DNA from: Polyangiaceae bacterium
Lineage (GTDB): Bacteria > Myxococcota > Polyangia > Polyangiales > Polyangiaceae
Length of the DNA: 19,232 bases
Direction of reading: 5' to 3'
Assembly: GCA_025936205.1 (NCBI GenBank)
Contig: JAICTU010000129.1
Coordinates: 1 to 19,232, forward strand
A program made the position numbers and the translations under genes. Shown here piece by piece: positions 6,725-14,120 of this stretch (its first letter is position 1; each line of letters starts with the position of its first letter). A model generated the notes under the pieces. That model saw only the letters and a list, made by a program, of their open reading frames with translations, did not search any database and was not told where the DNA came from.

Positions 6725-7756
6725 GTGACGGACGAAATCGTCGACCTGTTCAGCGACACGGCCACCCAACCCACGCGCGGCATGCGCGAAGCCATGCTCG
6801 ACGCGCCACTCGGTGACGAGCAGCGCCGCACGGATCCCACCGTGCGCAAGCTGGAGGAGCGCATCGCCGGCCTGATCGGCAAAGATCGCGCGGTGCTCAT
6901 GCCTTCGGCGACCCTCGCCAACCAGGTCGCGATCGCCCTGCACTGCAGCCCCGGCGACGAGGTCATCTGCCACCGCACAGCGCACGTGATCAACAGCGAG
7001 GGCGGCGGGCTGGCGGCCAACTCGGGCGTGCAAGTGATGCCGCTGCAAGGCGAGCGCGGCATCTTCGATGCGGAATCGCTGCTCGGCGCTCTGCGCATCG
7101 ACGATCCGCACCAGCCGAAGAGCGCGGCCGTCGTGGTCGAGAACACCAGCAACGGCGGCGGCGGCAGCATCTGGCCGGACGCGGCCTTCGACGGGGTCGT
7201 GCAGGTCTGCCGCGAGCGCGGCCTGCCGTTGCATATCGACGGGGCTCGCCTGTTCAACGCCGCCGTCGCGCGCGGCGTCTCGCCGTCGCGCTGGGGCCAC
7301 CACGCGCGCAGCGTGCAGATCTGCTTCTCCAAGGGCCTGGGCTGCCCCTTCGGCGCGGTACTGTGTGTCGATGCCGATCTGGAGCCGCGCGCCCGCCGCA
7401 TCAAGCAGCGCCTGGGCGGCGCTTTGCGCCAGGCGGGCATCGTCGCGGGCGCGATGCTCTACGCGCTGGATCATCACGTCGAGCGCCTGGCCGAAGACCA
7501 CGAGCGGGCCGCGCGCCTGGCCTCGGTGCTCGGCCAGTTCCACGCCGTCGAGGTCATGCCCGTGGAAACGAACATCATCTATCTGCGCTACCGGCGCGGC
7601 ACGGCGGCGGAGCTCGCGGAACGTCTGCGCGAGCGAGGGGTTCTCGTCTCCCAGGCGGGCCACGACCGGGTGCGGGCCTGCACCCACCTCGGCATCACCG
7701 ACAGCGCGCTGGAACGGGCCATCGCGGCCTTCTCGGACGTCCTGAAGCACCACTGA
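6725..7756 (+). CDS. ltaE: L-threonine aldolase (low-specificity / L-allo-threonine type), PLP-dependent
   Basis: 343 residues, the usual length. The family is cytosolic, fold-type I PLP enzymes that split L-threonine or L-allo-threonine into glycine and acetaldehyde. Family marks are the opening DLFSDTATQPTRGMREAM, the PLP-ring region LMPSATLANQ, LHIDGARLFNA with the Asp that holds the pyridine nitrogen, and the Schiff-base lysine K203 in CFSKGLGCPFGAVL. The GTG start at 6725 fits the family N-terminus and has AAGG about 8 nt upstream. The gene stands alone, followed by a clear terminator. Which isomer it prefers cannot be read from the sequence. It may serve glycine supply or threonine breakdown. 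Confidence 0.92.
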   Translation: MTDEIVDLFSDTATQPTRGMREAMLDAPLGDEQRRTDPTVRKLEERIAGLIGKDRAVLMPSATLANQVAIALHCSPGDEVICHRTAHVINSEGGGLAANSGVQVMPLQGERGIFDAESLLGALRIDDPHQPKSAAVVVENTSNGGGGSIWPDAAFDGVVQVCRERGLPLHIDGARLFNAAVARGVSPSRWGHHARSVQICFSKGLGCPFGAVLCVDADLEPRARRIKQRLGGALRQAGIVAGAMLYALDHHVERLAEDHERAARLASVLGQFHAVEVMPVETNIIYLRYRRGTAAELAERLRERGVLVSQAGHDRVRACTHLGITDSALERAIAAFSDVLKHH

Positions 7757-7763
7757 GCCCTGA

Positions 7764-7791
7764 GCCTGGCGCGCTGGCGCGCCGGGCTTTT
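7764..7791 (+). terminator. Intrinsic terminator of the threonine aldolase gene
   Basis: GCCTGGCGCG (7764-7773), tetraloop CTGG, CGCGCCGGGC (7778-7787), then TTTT. The ten-pair stem has one G-U pair and begins 8 bases after the stop codon. Confidence 0.85.
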
Positions 7792-7858
7792 GTCCAGGCC
7801 CGCTGGCCGCTGCTCTCCCCCGGGTGATTGCGGGGAACAGCGAAAATCATGCCAGTGG

Positions 7859-7887
7859 TTGTTCTCGCTCGCAAAATGGGGTAACCA
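7859..7887 (+). promoter_or_regulatory. Weak candidate promoter for rpoZ
   Basis: TTGTTC (7859-7864), a 17-bp spacer and TAACCA (7882-7887), about 55 bp before the rpoZ start. Both boxes match poorly, but the spacing is ideal and nothing better is visible between the upstream terminator and rpoZ. Confidence 0.3.
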
Positions 7888-7942
7888 GCCGCCGCATCGT
7901 CTGTGGGGCCACCCCGCATGCCGAGCGACTCGAGGAGAGTGA

Positions 7943-8182
7943 ATGGCGCGCGTCACCGTCGAAGATTGCCTGGAACATGAAGAAAATCGCTTTGCCCTGG
8001 TGCTGCTGGCGGCCAACCGCACCCGGCAGCTGATGAAGGGTGGGCAGCCGCTGGTGCGCGGCAACAACAAGTCCGCCGTGATGAGCCTGCGCGAGATCGC
8101 GGACGGCAAGGTGCGCTTCCACCGCGAGAGCCTCGAAGTCGTCAAAGAGTGGCTGGACGAGCGCGGCGTCGAAGGCCGCTGA
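7943..8182 (+). CDS. rpoZ: DNA-directed RNA polymerase omega subunit
   Basis: 79 residues. [20 protein letters not shown] followed by LAANRTRQL and the later ALREIA-like [11 protein letters not shown] are hallmarks of omega. Omega helps fold and hold the beta-prime subunit in the polymerase core. The start ATG 7943 has GAGGAGAG upstream at good spacing. In many bacteria rpoZ follows gmk or precedes spoT. Here it lies between a threonine aldolase gene and a TonB-dependent receptor gene and appears to be its own transcription unit, with a terminator on each side. Confidence 0.95.
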   Translation: MARVTVEDCLEHEENRFALVLLAANRTRQLMKGGQPLVRGNNKSAVMSLREIADGKVRFHRESLEVVKEWLDERGVEGR

Positions 8183-8205
8183 AGCTCCCGCGATCGTGAT
8201 CGTGC

Positions 8206-8268
8206 GCGCGGGCGTGCCCGCGCCACTGCCGCTTCTGCGCCTCCCTGCGCGGAAGCGGTCCGCTTTTT
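8206..8268 (+). terminator. rpoZ terminator region: GC hairpin followed by hairpin plus T5
   Basis: A first perfect stem, GCGCGGG-CGTG-CCCGCGC (8206-8223), has no T-run. A second, GCGGA-AGCGG-TCCGC (8249-8263), is followed at once by TTTTT (8264-8268) and looks like the real stop. The rest of 8183-8394 shows no gene. Confidence 0.55.
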
Positions 8269-8394
8269 GTACGCTGAACGGCGCGGCAAACAGCGCCGCA
8301 GACCGATCGCTCCGCTCCCCCGAATGCGAGCGCGCCCGCGGCAGGAGAGCATCCCGCCGCGAGCGGCCGCTACGCCGTCAGTACCGAAGGACGT

Positions 8395-11300
8395 TCACCA
8401 CTCGACGCGGAACTTCACGCCCGCCGTGCGCGGCGGGTTGAAGAAGCGCAGGTTCAAGCCTGGCGTCGAGATGATGCTGGTCGAGTAGGCGATGTTGGTG
8501 ACGTTGTTCACGTAGGCGTTGAGGCTGAGGCGACCGTCGGGGTGCTTCCAGCCCAGGCCCAGATCGAAGCGCGTGTAGGCGGGCACCACGTCCGTCAGGC
8601 GCTGTTCGAGACCGTTCTGAGTGAGGCCAATGTAGTTGACGGACATGGGCACCGTCTCGCCCGGCGCCGGCGGCAGCACGTGGCCGTCACCGTTGTAAAC
8701 GCTCATGTAGCTCTGGGTCTTCGTCTGGCCCTGGATCACCCAGTCGAAGGAGCCGAGCTCGGTGAAGATCAGCTGCGAGAGCGAGAAGTTGAGCGTGGCC
8801 GCCGACACGCGCGGCAGCCAGTTGCCGCCCAGATCGACGTTGTAGTTGTCCGCGGCCGTGTCGGAGATGCGCGTATCGCGCGCGATGGTGTTGTCCGGGA
8901 ACTTCGCGTCCATCAACAGCAGGTGCGCTTCCGCCTCCAGGCCCGCGGGCAAGCTGTAGGTGAGGTCGAGGTCGAAGCCGTAGATGGGCGTGACGTTCTT
9001 CGCGTTCTGACGAACGGCCGTGTTCGGGGCGGCCTGATTCATGGTCTCCATGTCGCCACCGGTGTTCATCGGCATGTCCCCGCCGATACCGGCGATGGTC
9101 TGGAACACCATGTCGTTGTAGCGGTACATGAACGCCGACGCGTTCAGGCGCAGCTTGCGCGAAAACAGCTGGTTCTTGCTGCCCAGCTCGAACGCCAGCA
9201 CGCTCTCGGGCTTGTACTCCTCATTGTAGTACGTACCCATCATGGCGCCCGGCGACGTGTCGTTGAAGCCACCTGCCTTGTGACCTGTGGTCGCGGTGAA
9301 GTAGAGCATGCTCTCCTTCGCCAGGTCGTATTCCACGCCCGCGCGCCAATCGAAGAAGTTGGTGGGCGTGATGGCGTTGTTCTGCGGGATGGCGTTGGCG
9401 AAGTTGGGATTGAGCGGCGGCAGCGAGTCCGTCTTCACCCCGAACTTGCAGCGCATGCCGGGCCCATCGGGGTTCGGGATCACGCGCGGCTCCTGTGGCT
9501 GCGTGCCGACCGCAGTGGGCGGGTCGTTGCAGATCGCCTGAGGCAAGGTGTCGCGAGCGCCGAAGCTCTTGACGCCGTCCAGAAACAGGTTGACGCGATC
9601 GGTCAGGCTCGTGCTGGAGTCGATCGCGTTGTAATTGGCCCGGTTCAGCCCCTCATATTGAAAGCCTTCGGTGCCGAAACGCAGAGGCGGAGCAGCGGGC
9701 TGGCCCGCGACCGGAGTGATGTTGCCGTTGCTGGGGAAGCCCTGCCAGAGCGCCCACAAGCCATCCTTGCGCGACTTCGTCTCGTGCGTCAGGCGGATAC
9801 CGCCCAGTACGCGAAAGCTCTCCACCACGTCGAACGTGGCGTCCACGTACCCGGCGACGGAGCCACCCTTGACGTTGGGCTCGTTGAACTCGCCGCCGCC
9901 AAAGCCGTTGGCGGGGTCAGAGACCTGACCCAGAAACACCTGCTGCTTCTCGGTGAAATAGAACACACCGGCGTTCCAGCGCAGCCGCGAGTCATCGGGC
10001 GCAAACGCGCGCAGCTCGCCGATCAAGGACTGGGACCGCGAATCCCAGAAGCTGTTGGTCCAGGCGTCCGGCAAGCAGGAAGTGTTGTTGCCGCAGTTCC
10101 CGGTCTGGAAGTTGTAGCCGGGCACCACGGCGCCGGCGTTCGCGCCCGTGTGCTGCGTGTACTGGAGCCTGCGATAGCTGGCCAACGCCTGGAAGTTGAC
10201 CGGCCCCGCGTCGAAGTTCAGCTCGCCGCGGTAGCCCTCGTGCCAGAGGACCGTGTCAGGGTTCATGCCGCGCATGTACACGCGCCGCGGATTCTCGTTG
10301 GCGTCCGGGAAGGCTTCGTGCCCCGGGACCTCGAACGGGACTGCCACTCGTCGCGTGGCCATGGGATTGTCGTCCGTGGGCGCCGCAACATCCTGCTGGG
10401 TGGTCAGCGGGCCCTGGAAGTTGGCGCCCAGATAGCCGGTACCGCCCTCATGCGTGTAGTCGTAGCCGACCAACGCGGAGAAGCGCTTGGTCGGCTGATA
10501 CAGGAGCTGCAGACGATAGGCGTACGAGTTGGCGTTTTCGCCCGCCGGGATGTCGTAGAGCGGCCCCGCGTTGACGTAGTACGAGTCGTGCACTTCCGAG
10601 AAGCCGGCGGCGCGGACCGCCAGCATGCTGCCGAGCGGAATGTTCACCATGCCCTGATAGCGGCGCGTCGCGAACGTGCCGAACGTGGCCTCCGCGTTGG
10701 CTCCGAACTCCTCCAGCTTGGGCCGCTTGGAGACGATGTTGACCGCGCCACCCATGGCGTTGCGGCCACGCAGCGTGCCCTGCGGACCGCTGTTCACCTC
10801 GACGCGCTCGATATCGTAGAACATCGAACCCACGCCGCGCGGACGCGGGATGTACACGCCGTCGATGTGCAACGCCACGGCGGGATCGCCGATCTCCGTG
10901 TTGTTGTCGGAGCCGATGCCGCGAATGAACACCTCCGTGTTGCCCTCTTGCACACCGATCTGCAAACCCGGGACCATCGAGGCCATCTCGCGCGCGTTGG
11001 TGATACCCACCGACGCCAGCTTGCTCTCGGTGAATGCCGCGGCGACGCCCGAGTACTTCTGCACATCCTTCTTGCGGCGGTCGACGGTGACCACCACTTC
11101 GTCCAGCGCGCCCGACTTTGCGCCGCCCTGCGCGCTGGGTTCCCCCACCTCCAGCGACTCATCGACCTCCAGCGAGGCATCCCCCGCAGCCTGTGCGTCG
11201 GCCGCGGTCGGGTCGCTCGGCGCGGCCTCGGGCGCTGCCGGTGCTGCAGCAGGCTCTGCGGGCGGCTCTTCAGCGGGGGCCGGATCCTGAGCAAACGCGA

Positions 11301-11436
11301 GCGTGGAGATCAGTGCGGAGCCGAAGACGCCCGTGAGCGAAACGAGGCACGAGAACGAACGCGGAAAGAAAACAGAACGCAGCGGGGAGCGGGAACGTAA
11401 GCCGGAGATTGCAACCATCTGTATGTCGGGCCTCAT
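8395..11436 (-). CDS. TonB-dependent outer-membrane receptor
   Basis: 1013 residues. A basic N-terminus and hydrophobic stretch (about 31-49) end in AFAQ, a plausible signal peptidase I site. Then come an Ala/Pro/Glu-rich linker (50-110), a TonB box LDEVVVTVDRR (about 111-121) and a plug domain (about 125-235) with SMVPGLQIGV, VFIRGIGSDNN, RVEVNSGPQGTLRGRNAMGG and AVNIVSKRP. A long beta-barrel follows and ends in RVEW, an aromatic last residue as expected for outer-membrane barrels. It should import a bulky ligand using TonB energy. The plug is of the type common in sphingomonad-like receptors for siderophores, sugars or other substrates, so the ligand cannot be named. No tonB, exbB or exbD is nearby. 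ATG 11418 is an alternative start, six residues shorter. Neither start has a clear Shine-Dalgarno. Confidence 0.93.
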   Translation of the reverse strand: MRPDIQMVAISGLRSRSPLRSVFFPRSFSCLVSLTGVFGSALISTLAFAQDPAPAEEPPAEPAAAPAAPEAAPSDPTAADAQAAGDASLEVDESLEVGEPSAQGGAKSGALDEVVVTVDRRKKDVQKYSGVAAAFTESKLASVGITNAREMASMVPGLQIGVQEGNTEVFIRGIGSDNNTEIGDPAVALHIDGVYIPRPRGVGSMFYDIERVEVNSGPQGTLRGRNAMGGAVNIVSKRPKLEEFGANAEATFGTFATRRYQGMVNIPLGSMLAVRAAGFSEVHDSYYVNAGPLYDIPAGENANSYAYRLQLLYQPTKRFSALVGYDYTHEGGTGYLGANFQGPLTTQQDVAAPTDDNPMATRRVAVPFEVPGHEAFPDANENPRRVYMRGMNPDTVLWHEGYRGELNFDAGPVNFQALASYRRLQYTQHTGANAGAVVPGYNFQTGNCGNNTSCLPDAWTNSFWDSRSQSLIGELRAFAPDDSRLRWNAGVFYFTEKQQVFLGQVSDPANGFGGGEFNEPNVKGGSVAGYVDATFDVVESFRVLGGIRLTHETKSRKDGLWALWQGFPSNGNITPVAGQPAAPPLRFGTEGFQYEGLNRANYNAIDSSTSLTDRVNLFLDGVKSFGARDTLPQAICNDPPTAVGTQPQEPRVIPNPDGPGMRCKFGVKTDSLPPLNPNFANAIPQNNAITPTNFFDWRAGVEYDLAKESMLYFTATTGHKAGGFNDTSPGAMMGTYYNEEYKPESVLAFELGSKNQLFSRKLRLNASAFMYRYNDMVFQTIAGIGGDMPMNTGGDMETMNQAAPNTAVRQNAKNVTPIYGFDLDLTYSLPAGLEAEAHLLLMDAKFPDNTIARDTRISDTAADNYNVDLGGNWLPRVSAATLNFSLSQLIFTELGSFDWVIQGQTKTQSYMSVYNGDGHVLPPAPGETVPMSVNYIGLTQNGLEQRLTDVVPAYTRFDLGLGWKHPDGRLSLNAYVNNVTNIAYSTSIISTPGLNLRFFNPPRTAGVKFRVEW

Positions 11437-11830
11437 CGCGGGTGGGTCGGGGTGCGGGTGTCCCCGAAGGTGCAGCGCGGGGGGGTTGGTGCCGCGCCAA
11501 CTCGAACACTCGAGCGAAGGCGGGCGGCGCGCACGGGCCGCAGGGTTCCCGAACGATGTGCATCCGTCAAGCCTTCGCGCCGGACCTTTTCACTCGGCTG
11601 CGCTCCCATCTGCGCGCCGGAGCGCGGAGGACTTGGCTGCGCAGAGGCTGTGGAACCGCTACCGCGTGGTCCCGCCTTGACGGCGTCACGAGTTCCAGAA
11701 ACTCTCGCCGGGAGCTTTTGACGGACCGCGGCACTCGCTGCGAGTTGTTGTCAGCGCGAGGCCCGCGCGCTTCGCAGATCTCCGTGAGTGATTCGCCGGG
11801 CAAAATCTCTCCTACAATCGAGCACAGCGC
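11437..11830. other. Divergent intergenic region between the receptor and SDR genes
   Basis: 394 bp without a supported gene. It contains two adjacent small inverted repeats, TGACG-G-CGTCA (11678-11688) and GAGTT-CCAGA-AACTC (11690-11704), which could be operator sites. TTGACG on the minus strand near 11573 could be a -35 for the receptor but has a poor -10. I looked for a cobalamin-riboswitch core upstream of the receptor and did not see one. Confidence 0.5.
11813..11818 (+). promoter_or_regulatory. Candidate -10 box very close to the SDR start
   Basis: TACAAT matches the -10 consensus at five of six positions. It lies 12 bp before the ATG at 11831, so transcription would begin only a few bases before the start codon. 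No convincing -35 and no Shine-Dalgarno are seen, consistent with a leaderless or nearly leaderless message. Confidence 0.4.
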
Positions 11831-12811
11831 ATGAAGATTCTCTACATTGGCGGAACTGGGGAAATTTCCTTCTCTTGCGTGCTGGAAAGCCTCGCGCTCG
11901 GCCACGACGTGAGCGTCTTCAACCGCGGCCAGACGGAGCAGCCGCTGCCGGAGCAGGTCCGGCAGATCACGGGCGATCTCGGCGATGGCGCCGGCTACGC
12001 GCGGCTCGGCGAGCAGCGCTTCGACGTGGTGTGTCAGTTCTTCGGTTTCGACCTGCAACGCGTCGAAACGGACCTGCAGGTGTTCGGCGGCAAGACGGGG
12101 CAGTACGTGTTCATCTCGACCGCCTCGGCCTACGCCAAGCCGATCGATCGCTTCGAGCGCATCACCGAGCGCACCCCGCTCGTGAACCCGTACTGGGAGT
12201 ACAGCCAGAAGAAGACGGCCATGGAGCAGCGGCTGCTGGCTGCGCACCGCGCCGGGCAGCTGCCCGTCAGCATCGTGCGCCCCAGCCACACCTATCGGTG
12301 CCGCATGCCCAGTGCGCTCGGCGGCGGCGACTGGACCGCCCGGCGCATGCGGGAAGGCCTGCCGGTGATCGTGCACGGCGACGGCACCAGCCTCTGGACG
12401 CTCACGCACGCGAGCGACTTTGCCCGCCCGTTCGTGCGCTTGTTGGGCAACCCGGGCGCCCTCGGCGAAGACTTCCACATCACGGGCGAGAACGTGCACA
12501 CCTGGGACGAGATCCTCACGCAGATGGCGCGCGCGCTCGGCGTGCAGCCCCGGCTGGTGCACATCGCGAGCGTCACCCTGGTGCGCTACGAGCCGTCGTG
12601 GAAGGGCCCGTTGCACGGCGACAAAGCGCCCTCCACGCTGTTCGACAACAGCAAGGTGGCGCGTGTGGCCGGCCCGTTCCCGACCAGTATGACCATTGAA
12701 GCGGGCTTCCAGCTCGCGGCGCGCGAGGTGCTCGGCCGCCTCGAGCGCGGCGCCGGCAAGGACCCCGCGCTCGACGAAAAGGTGGCGCGAATCCTGCGGG
12801 ATCAGGCCTGA
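11831..12811 (+). CDS. NAD-dependent epimerase/dehydratase-like atypical short-chain dehydrogenase
   Basis: 326 residues. The N-terminal Rossmann motif is IGGTGEIS (about 6-13); most extended SDRs have GGTGFIG, so the last glycine is Ser here. The catalytic signature is present: FISTASAY, then Y124 and K128 in YSQKK. The C-terminal part contains THASDFARPFVRLLGN and FHITGENVHTWDEI, where extended SDRs fix the sugar-nucleotide or other substrate. Proteins of this kind act as epimerases, dehydratases or NADPH-dependent reductases, and some are non-catalytic RNA-binding relatives; the substrate cannot be named. It is followed 53 bp later by the truncated haemoglobin gene and then the 3D-domain gene, probably one transcript. 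The ATG at 11831 begins directly at beta-strand 1. Confidence 0.85.
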   Translation: MKILYIGGTGEISFSCVLESLALGHDVSVFNRGQTEQPLPEQVRQITGDLGDGAGYARLGEQRFDVVCQFFGFDLQRVETDLQVFGGKTGQYVFISTASAYAKPIDRFERITERTPLVNPYWEYSQKKTAMEQRLLAAHRAGQLPVSIVRPSHTYRCRMPSALGGGDWTARRMREGLPVIVHGDGTSLWTLTHASDFARPFVRLLGNPGALGEDFHITGENVHTWDEILTQMARALGVQPRLVHIASVTLVRYEPSWKGPLHGDKAPSTLFDNSKVARVAGPFPTSMTIEAGFQLAAREVLGRLERGAGKDPALDEKVARILRDQA

Positions 12812-12864
12812 GGCTGCCAAAACAGCCCACAGGCCGGCCCGCTGCTGGCTAGTCTGAAATCGCC

Positions 12865-13248
12865 ATGCCAGCGACGTACTTCGAAGAACTCGGCGGCGAA
12901 CCCGTTCTGCGGAGCATCATCCGGACGTTTGTCGATCGGATGTTCTCGGATCCGATGATCGGCTTCCTGTTTCGCAATGCCAGCCGCGAACGCGTCGCCG
13001 ACAAGGAGTATGAGCTCGCCGCGCAGCACCTGGGCGGCGGCGTCGCCTACACGGGCAGACCGATCGGCGAAGTGCACGCGCGCCACGCGATCCTGGGCGG
13101 ACAGTTCGATCGCCGCCTCGCGATCTTGCGCCGCACCCTCGAAGAGTCCGGGGCTCCGAGCGGCGTCATCCAACACTGGCTGGCGTACACCGAGCGGCTG
13201 CGCCCGGTCGTGATCGGAGACGACGCGGAGTGCGCCCCTCCCCGCTGA
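12865..13248 (+). CDS. Truncated haemoglobin (trHb family, group I-like)
   Basis: 127 residues, normal for the family. The pattern YFEELGGEPVLRSIIRTFVD, then FSDPMIGFLF, LGGGVAYTGRPIGEVHARH and QFDRRLAILRRTL fits a two-over-two globin fold. The proximal haem ligand is likely H71 (GEVHAR), and F36 sits at the conserved CD1 position. The usual FY of helix B is FV here (F22-V23), so the B10 tyrosine that hydrogen-bonds bound oxygen appears replaced by Val. Family roles are O2, NO or redox chemistry. The 3' end overlaps the next gene by 19 bp. The Shine-Dalgarno is weak. Confidence 0.85.
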   Translation: MPATYFEELGGEPVLRSIIRTFVDRMFSDPMIGFLFRNASRERVADKEYELAAQHLGGGVAYTGRPIGEVHARHAILGGQFDRRLAILRRTLEESGAPSGVIQHWLAYTERLRPVVIGDDAECAPPR

Positions 13249-14048
13249 CGCTCGCTCCACTGCTCGTGCTGGGGGCGCTGCTCACCTGCGCGGCTCCTCC
13301 GCCCTGGGTGCCGCCGCCGCAGCCTTCCGAGCTGCTGGCGCTGCAACCGAGCCCCGCGCCGCCACCCCGCGAGACAGAGCGCATCGGCAGCGAGCTGGAT
13401 CCGCTGCTCGCGCAGAAGCTGGCCGTCGCGCGCGGCGACGCCTCGATCGGGCGGAAGCTCGGCGTGTTCCGCAACACGTACTACGACTTCCCGCAGGAGC
13501 GCGAGTACACGGGCCCGCTCGTGGACGTCTTCGACGCCAGCTGCCGCTCACTCGCGCGCGTACCGCAGGAGTTCCACGACACCCTGTGCATGCAGGGCAG
13601 CGGCCTGCTCGCGGATGGCCGCACCTTGAGCTTCGCCCGGCGTGACTGCAGCTGCGCCCGCCGCTGCCCGCGCTCGAGCCAGCAGATCTGCTTCGAGGCG
13701 CTGGCCCCCGAACGCTATCCGTGGGGCCGCGGCGCCACGGGCGACCCGATCACGCCGCTGCTCAGCGTGGCCGTCGACGTCGACGTGATCCCGCTCGGCA
13801 CGCCGCTGTTCATCCCCGAGTACCTGGGGCTGCCGCGCGATGAGGAGCACCACTCCGAGCACGACGGCTGCTTCATCGCGCAAGATCGCGGCATCAAGAT
13901 CCAGGGCCGCCACATCGACGTGTTCACCGGCGAGGAAACCCTGACGGAGCTCTGGAACCGGCTCGTGCCGAGCAACCGCGGCGTGACGGTGATCGTCGAC
14001 AGCCCGTTCTGCAATCACATCCGCATCGACACGAGCGCCGCACGGTGA
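13230..14048 (+). CDS. 3D-domain (MltA C-terminal-like) cell-envelope protein, probable lipoprotein
   Basis: 272 residues from GTG 13230, starting inside the haemoglobin gene (19-bp overlap), which suggests coupled translation. A short basic start, a hydrophobic core and ALLTC (Cys20) look like a lipoprotein signal, though Thr before the Cys is unusual. After a Pro-rich spacer the 3D double-psi barrel shows its three aspartates in VAVDVDVIPLGTPLFI, FIAQDRG and RHIDVF. In MltA-type enzymes this domain cuts peptidoglycan glycan strands as a lytic transglycosylase. An insertion before the barrel carries a Cys cluster (RDCSCARRCPRSSQQICF), probably disulphide-bonded outside the cytoplasm. A murein-remodelling role is likely, with catalysis unproven. 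Confidence 0.85.
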   Translation: MRPSPLTLAPLLVLGALLTCAAPPPWVPPPQPSELLALQPSPAPPPRETERIGSELDPLLAQKLAVARGDASIGRKLGVFRNTYYDFPQEREYTGPLVDVFDASCRSLARVPQEFHDTLCMQGSGLLADGRTLSFARRDCSCARRCPRSSQQICFEALAPERYPWGRGATGDPITPLLSVAVDVDVIPLGTPLFIPEYLGLPRDEEHHSEHDGCFIAQDRGIKIQGRHIDVFTGEETLTELWNRLVPSNRGVTVIVDSPFCNHIRIDTSAAR

Positions 14049-14070
14049 CGTGAAGCGGGCGGATTCTAGA

Positions 14071-14098
14071 GGGCTCGGCGCCGCGCGGCTCCGAGCCC
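14071..14098. terminator. Symmetric GC hairpin between convergent genes
   Basis: GGGCTCGG (14071-14078) pairs perfectly with CCGAGCCC (14091-14098), and the loop contains the palindrome CCGCGCGG. It lies between the convergent 3D-domain and ychJ-like genes, so it may end transcription both ways. Neither strand has a T-run after it. Confidence 0.5.
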
Positions 14099-14120
14099 AT
14101 CAGCATGTGCCAGCCAGGAG

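Noticed and set aside
6506..7753. 415-codon minus-strand frame over the threonine aldolase gene
   Set aside because: Antisense to a well-supported enzyme gene. No domain seen.
8542..11400. Very long plus-strand open frame (952 codons) antisense to the TonB-dependent receptor
   Set aside because: His/Arg/Val-rich translation with no recognisable motif. It mirrors the high-GC third-position bias of the clear receptor gene on the other strand.
11437..11830. Riboswitch (cobalamin type) upstream of the TonB-dependent receptor
   Set aside because: I looked for the conserved core sequences on the minus strand and found none. A covariance-model search would be decisive.
11567..12820. 417-codon minus-strand frame over the SDR gene
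   Set aside because: Antisense shadow; the plus-strand Rossmann and YxxxK motifs decide the strand.
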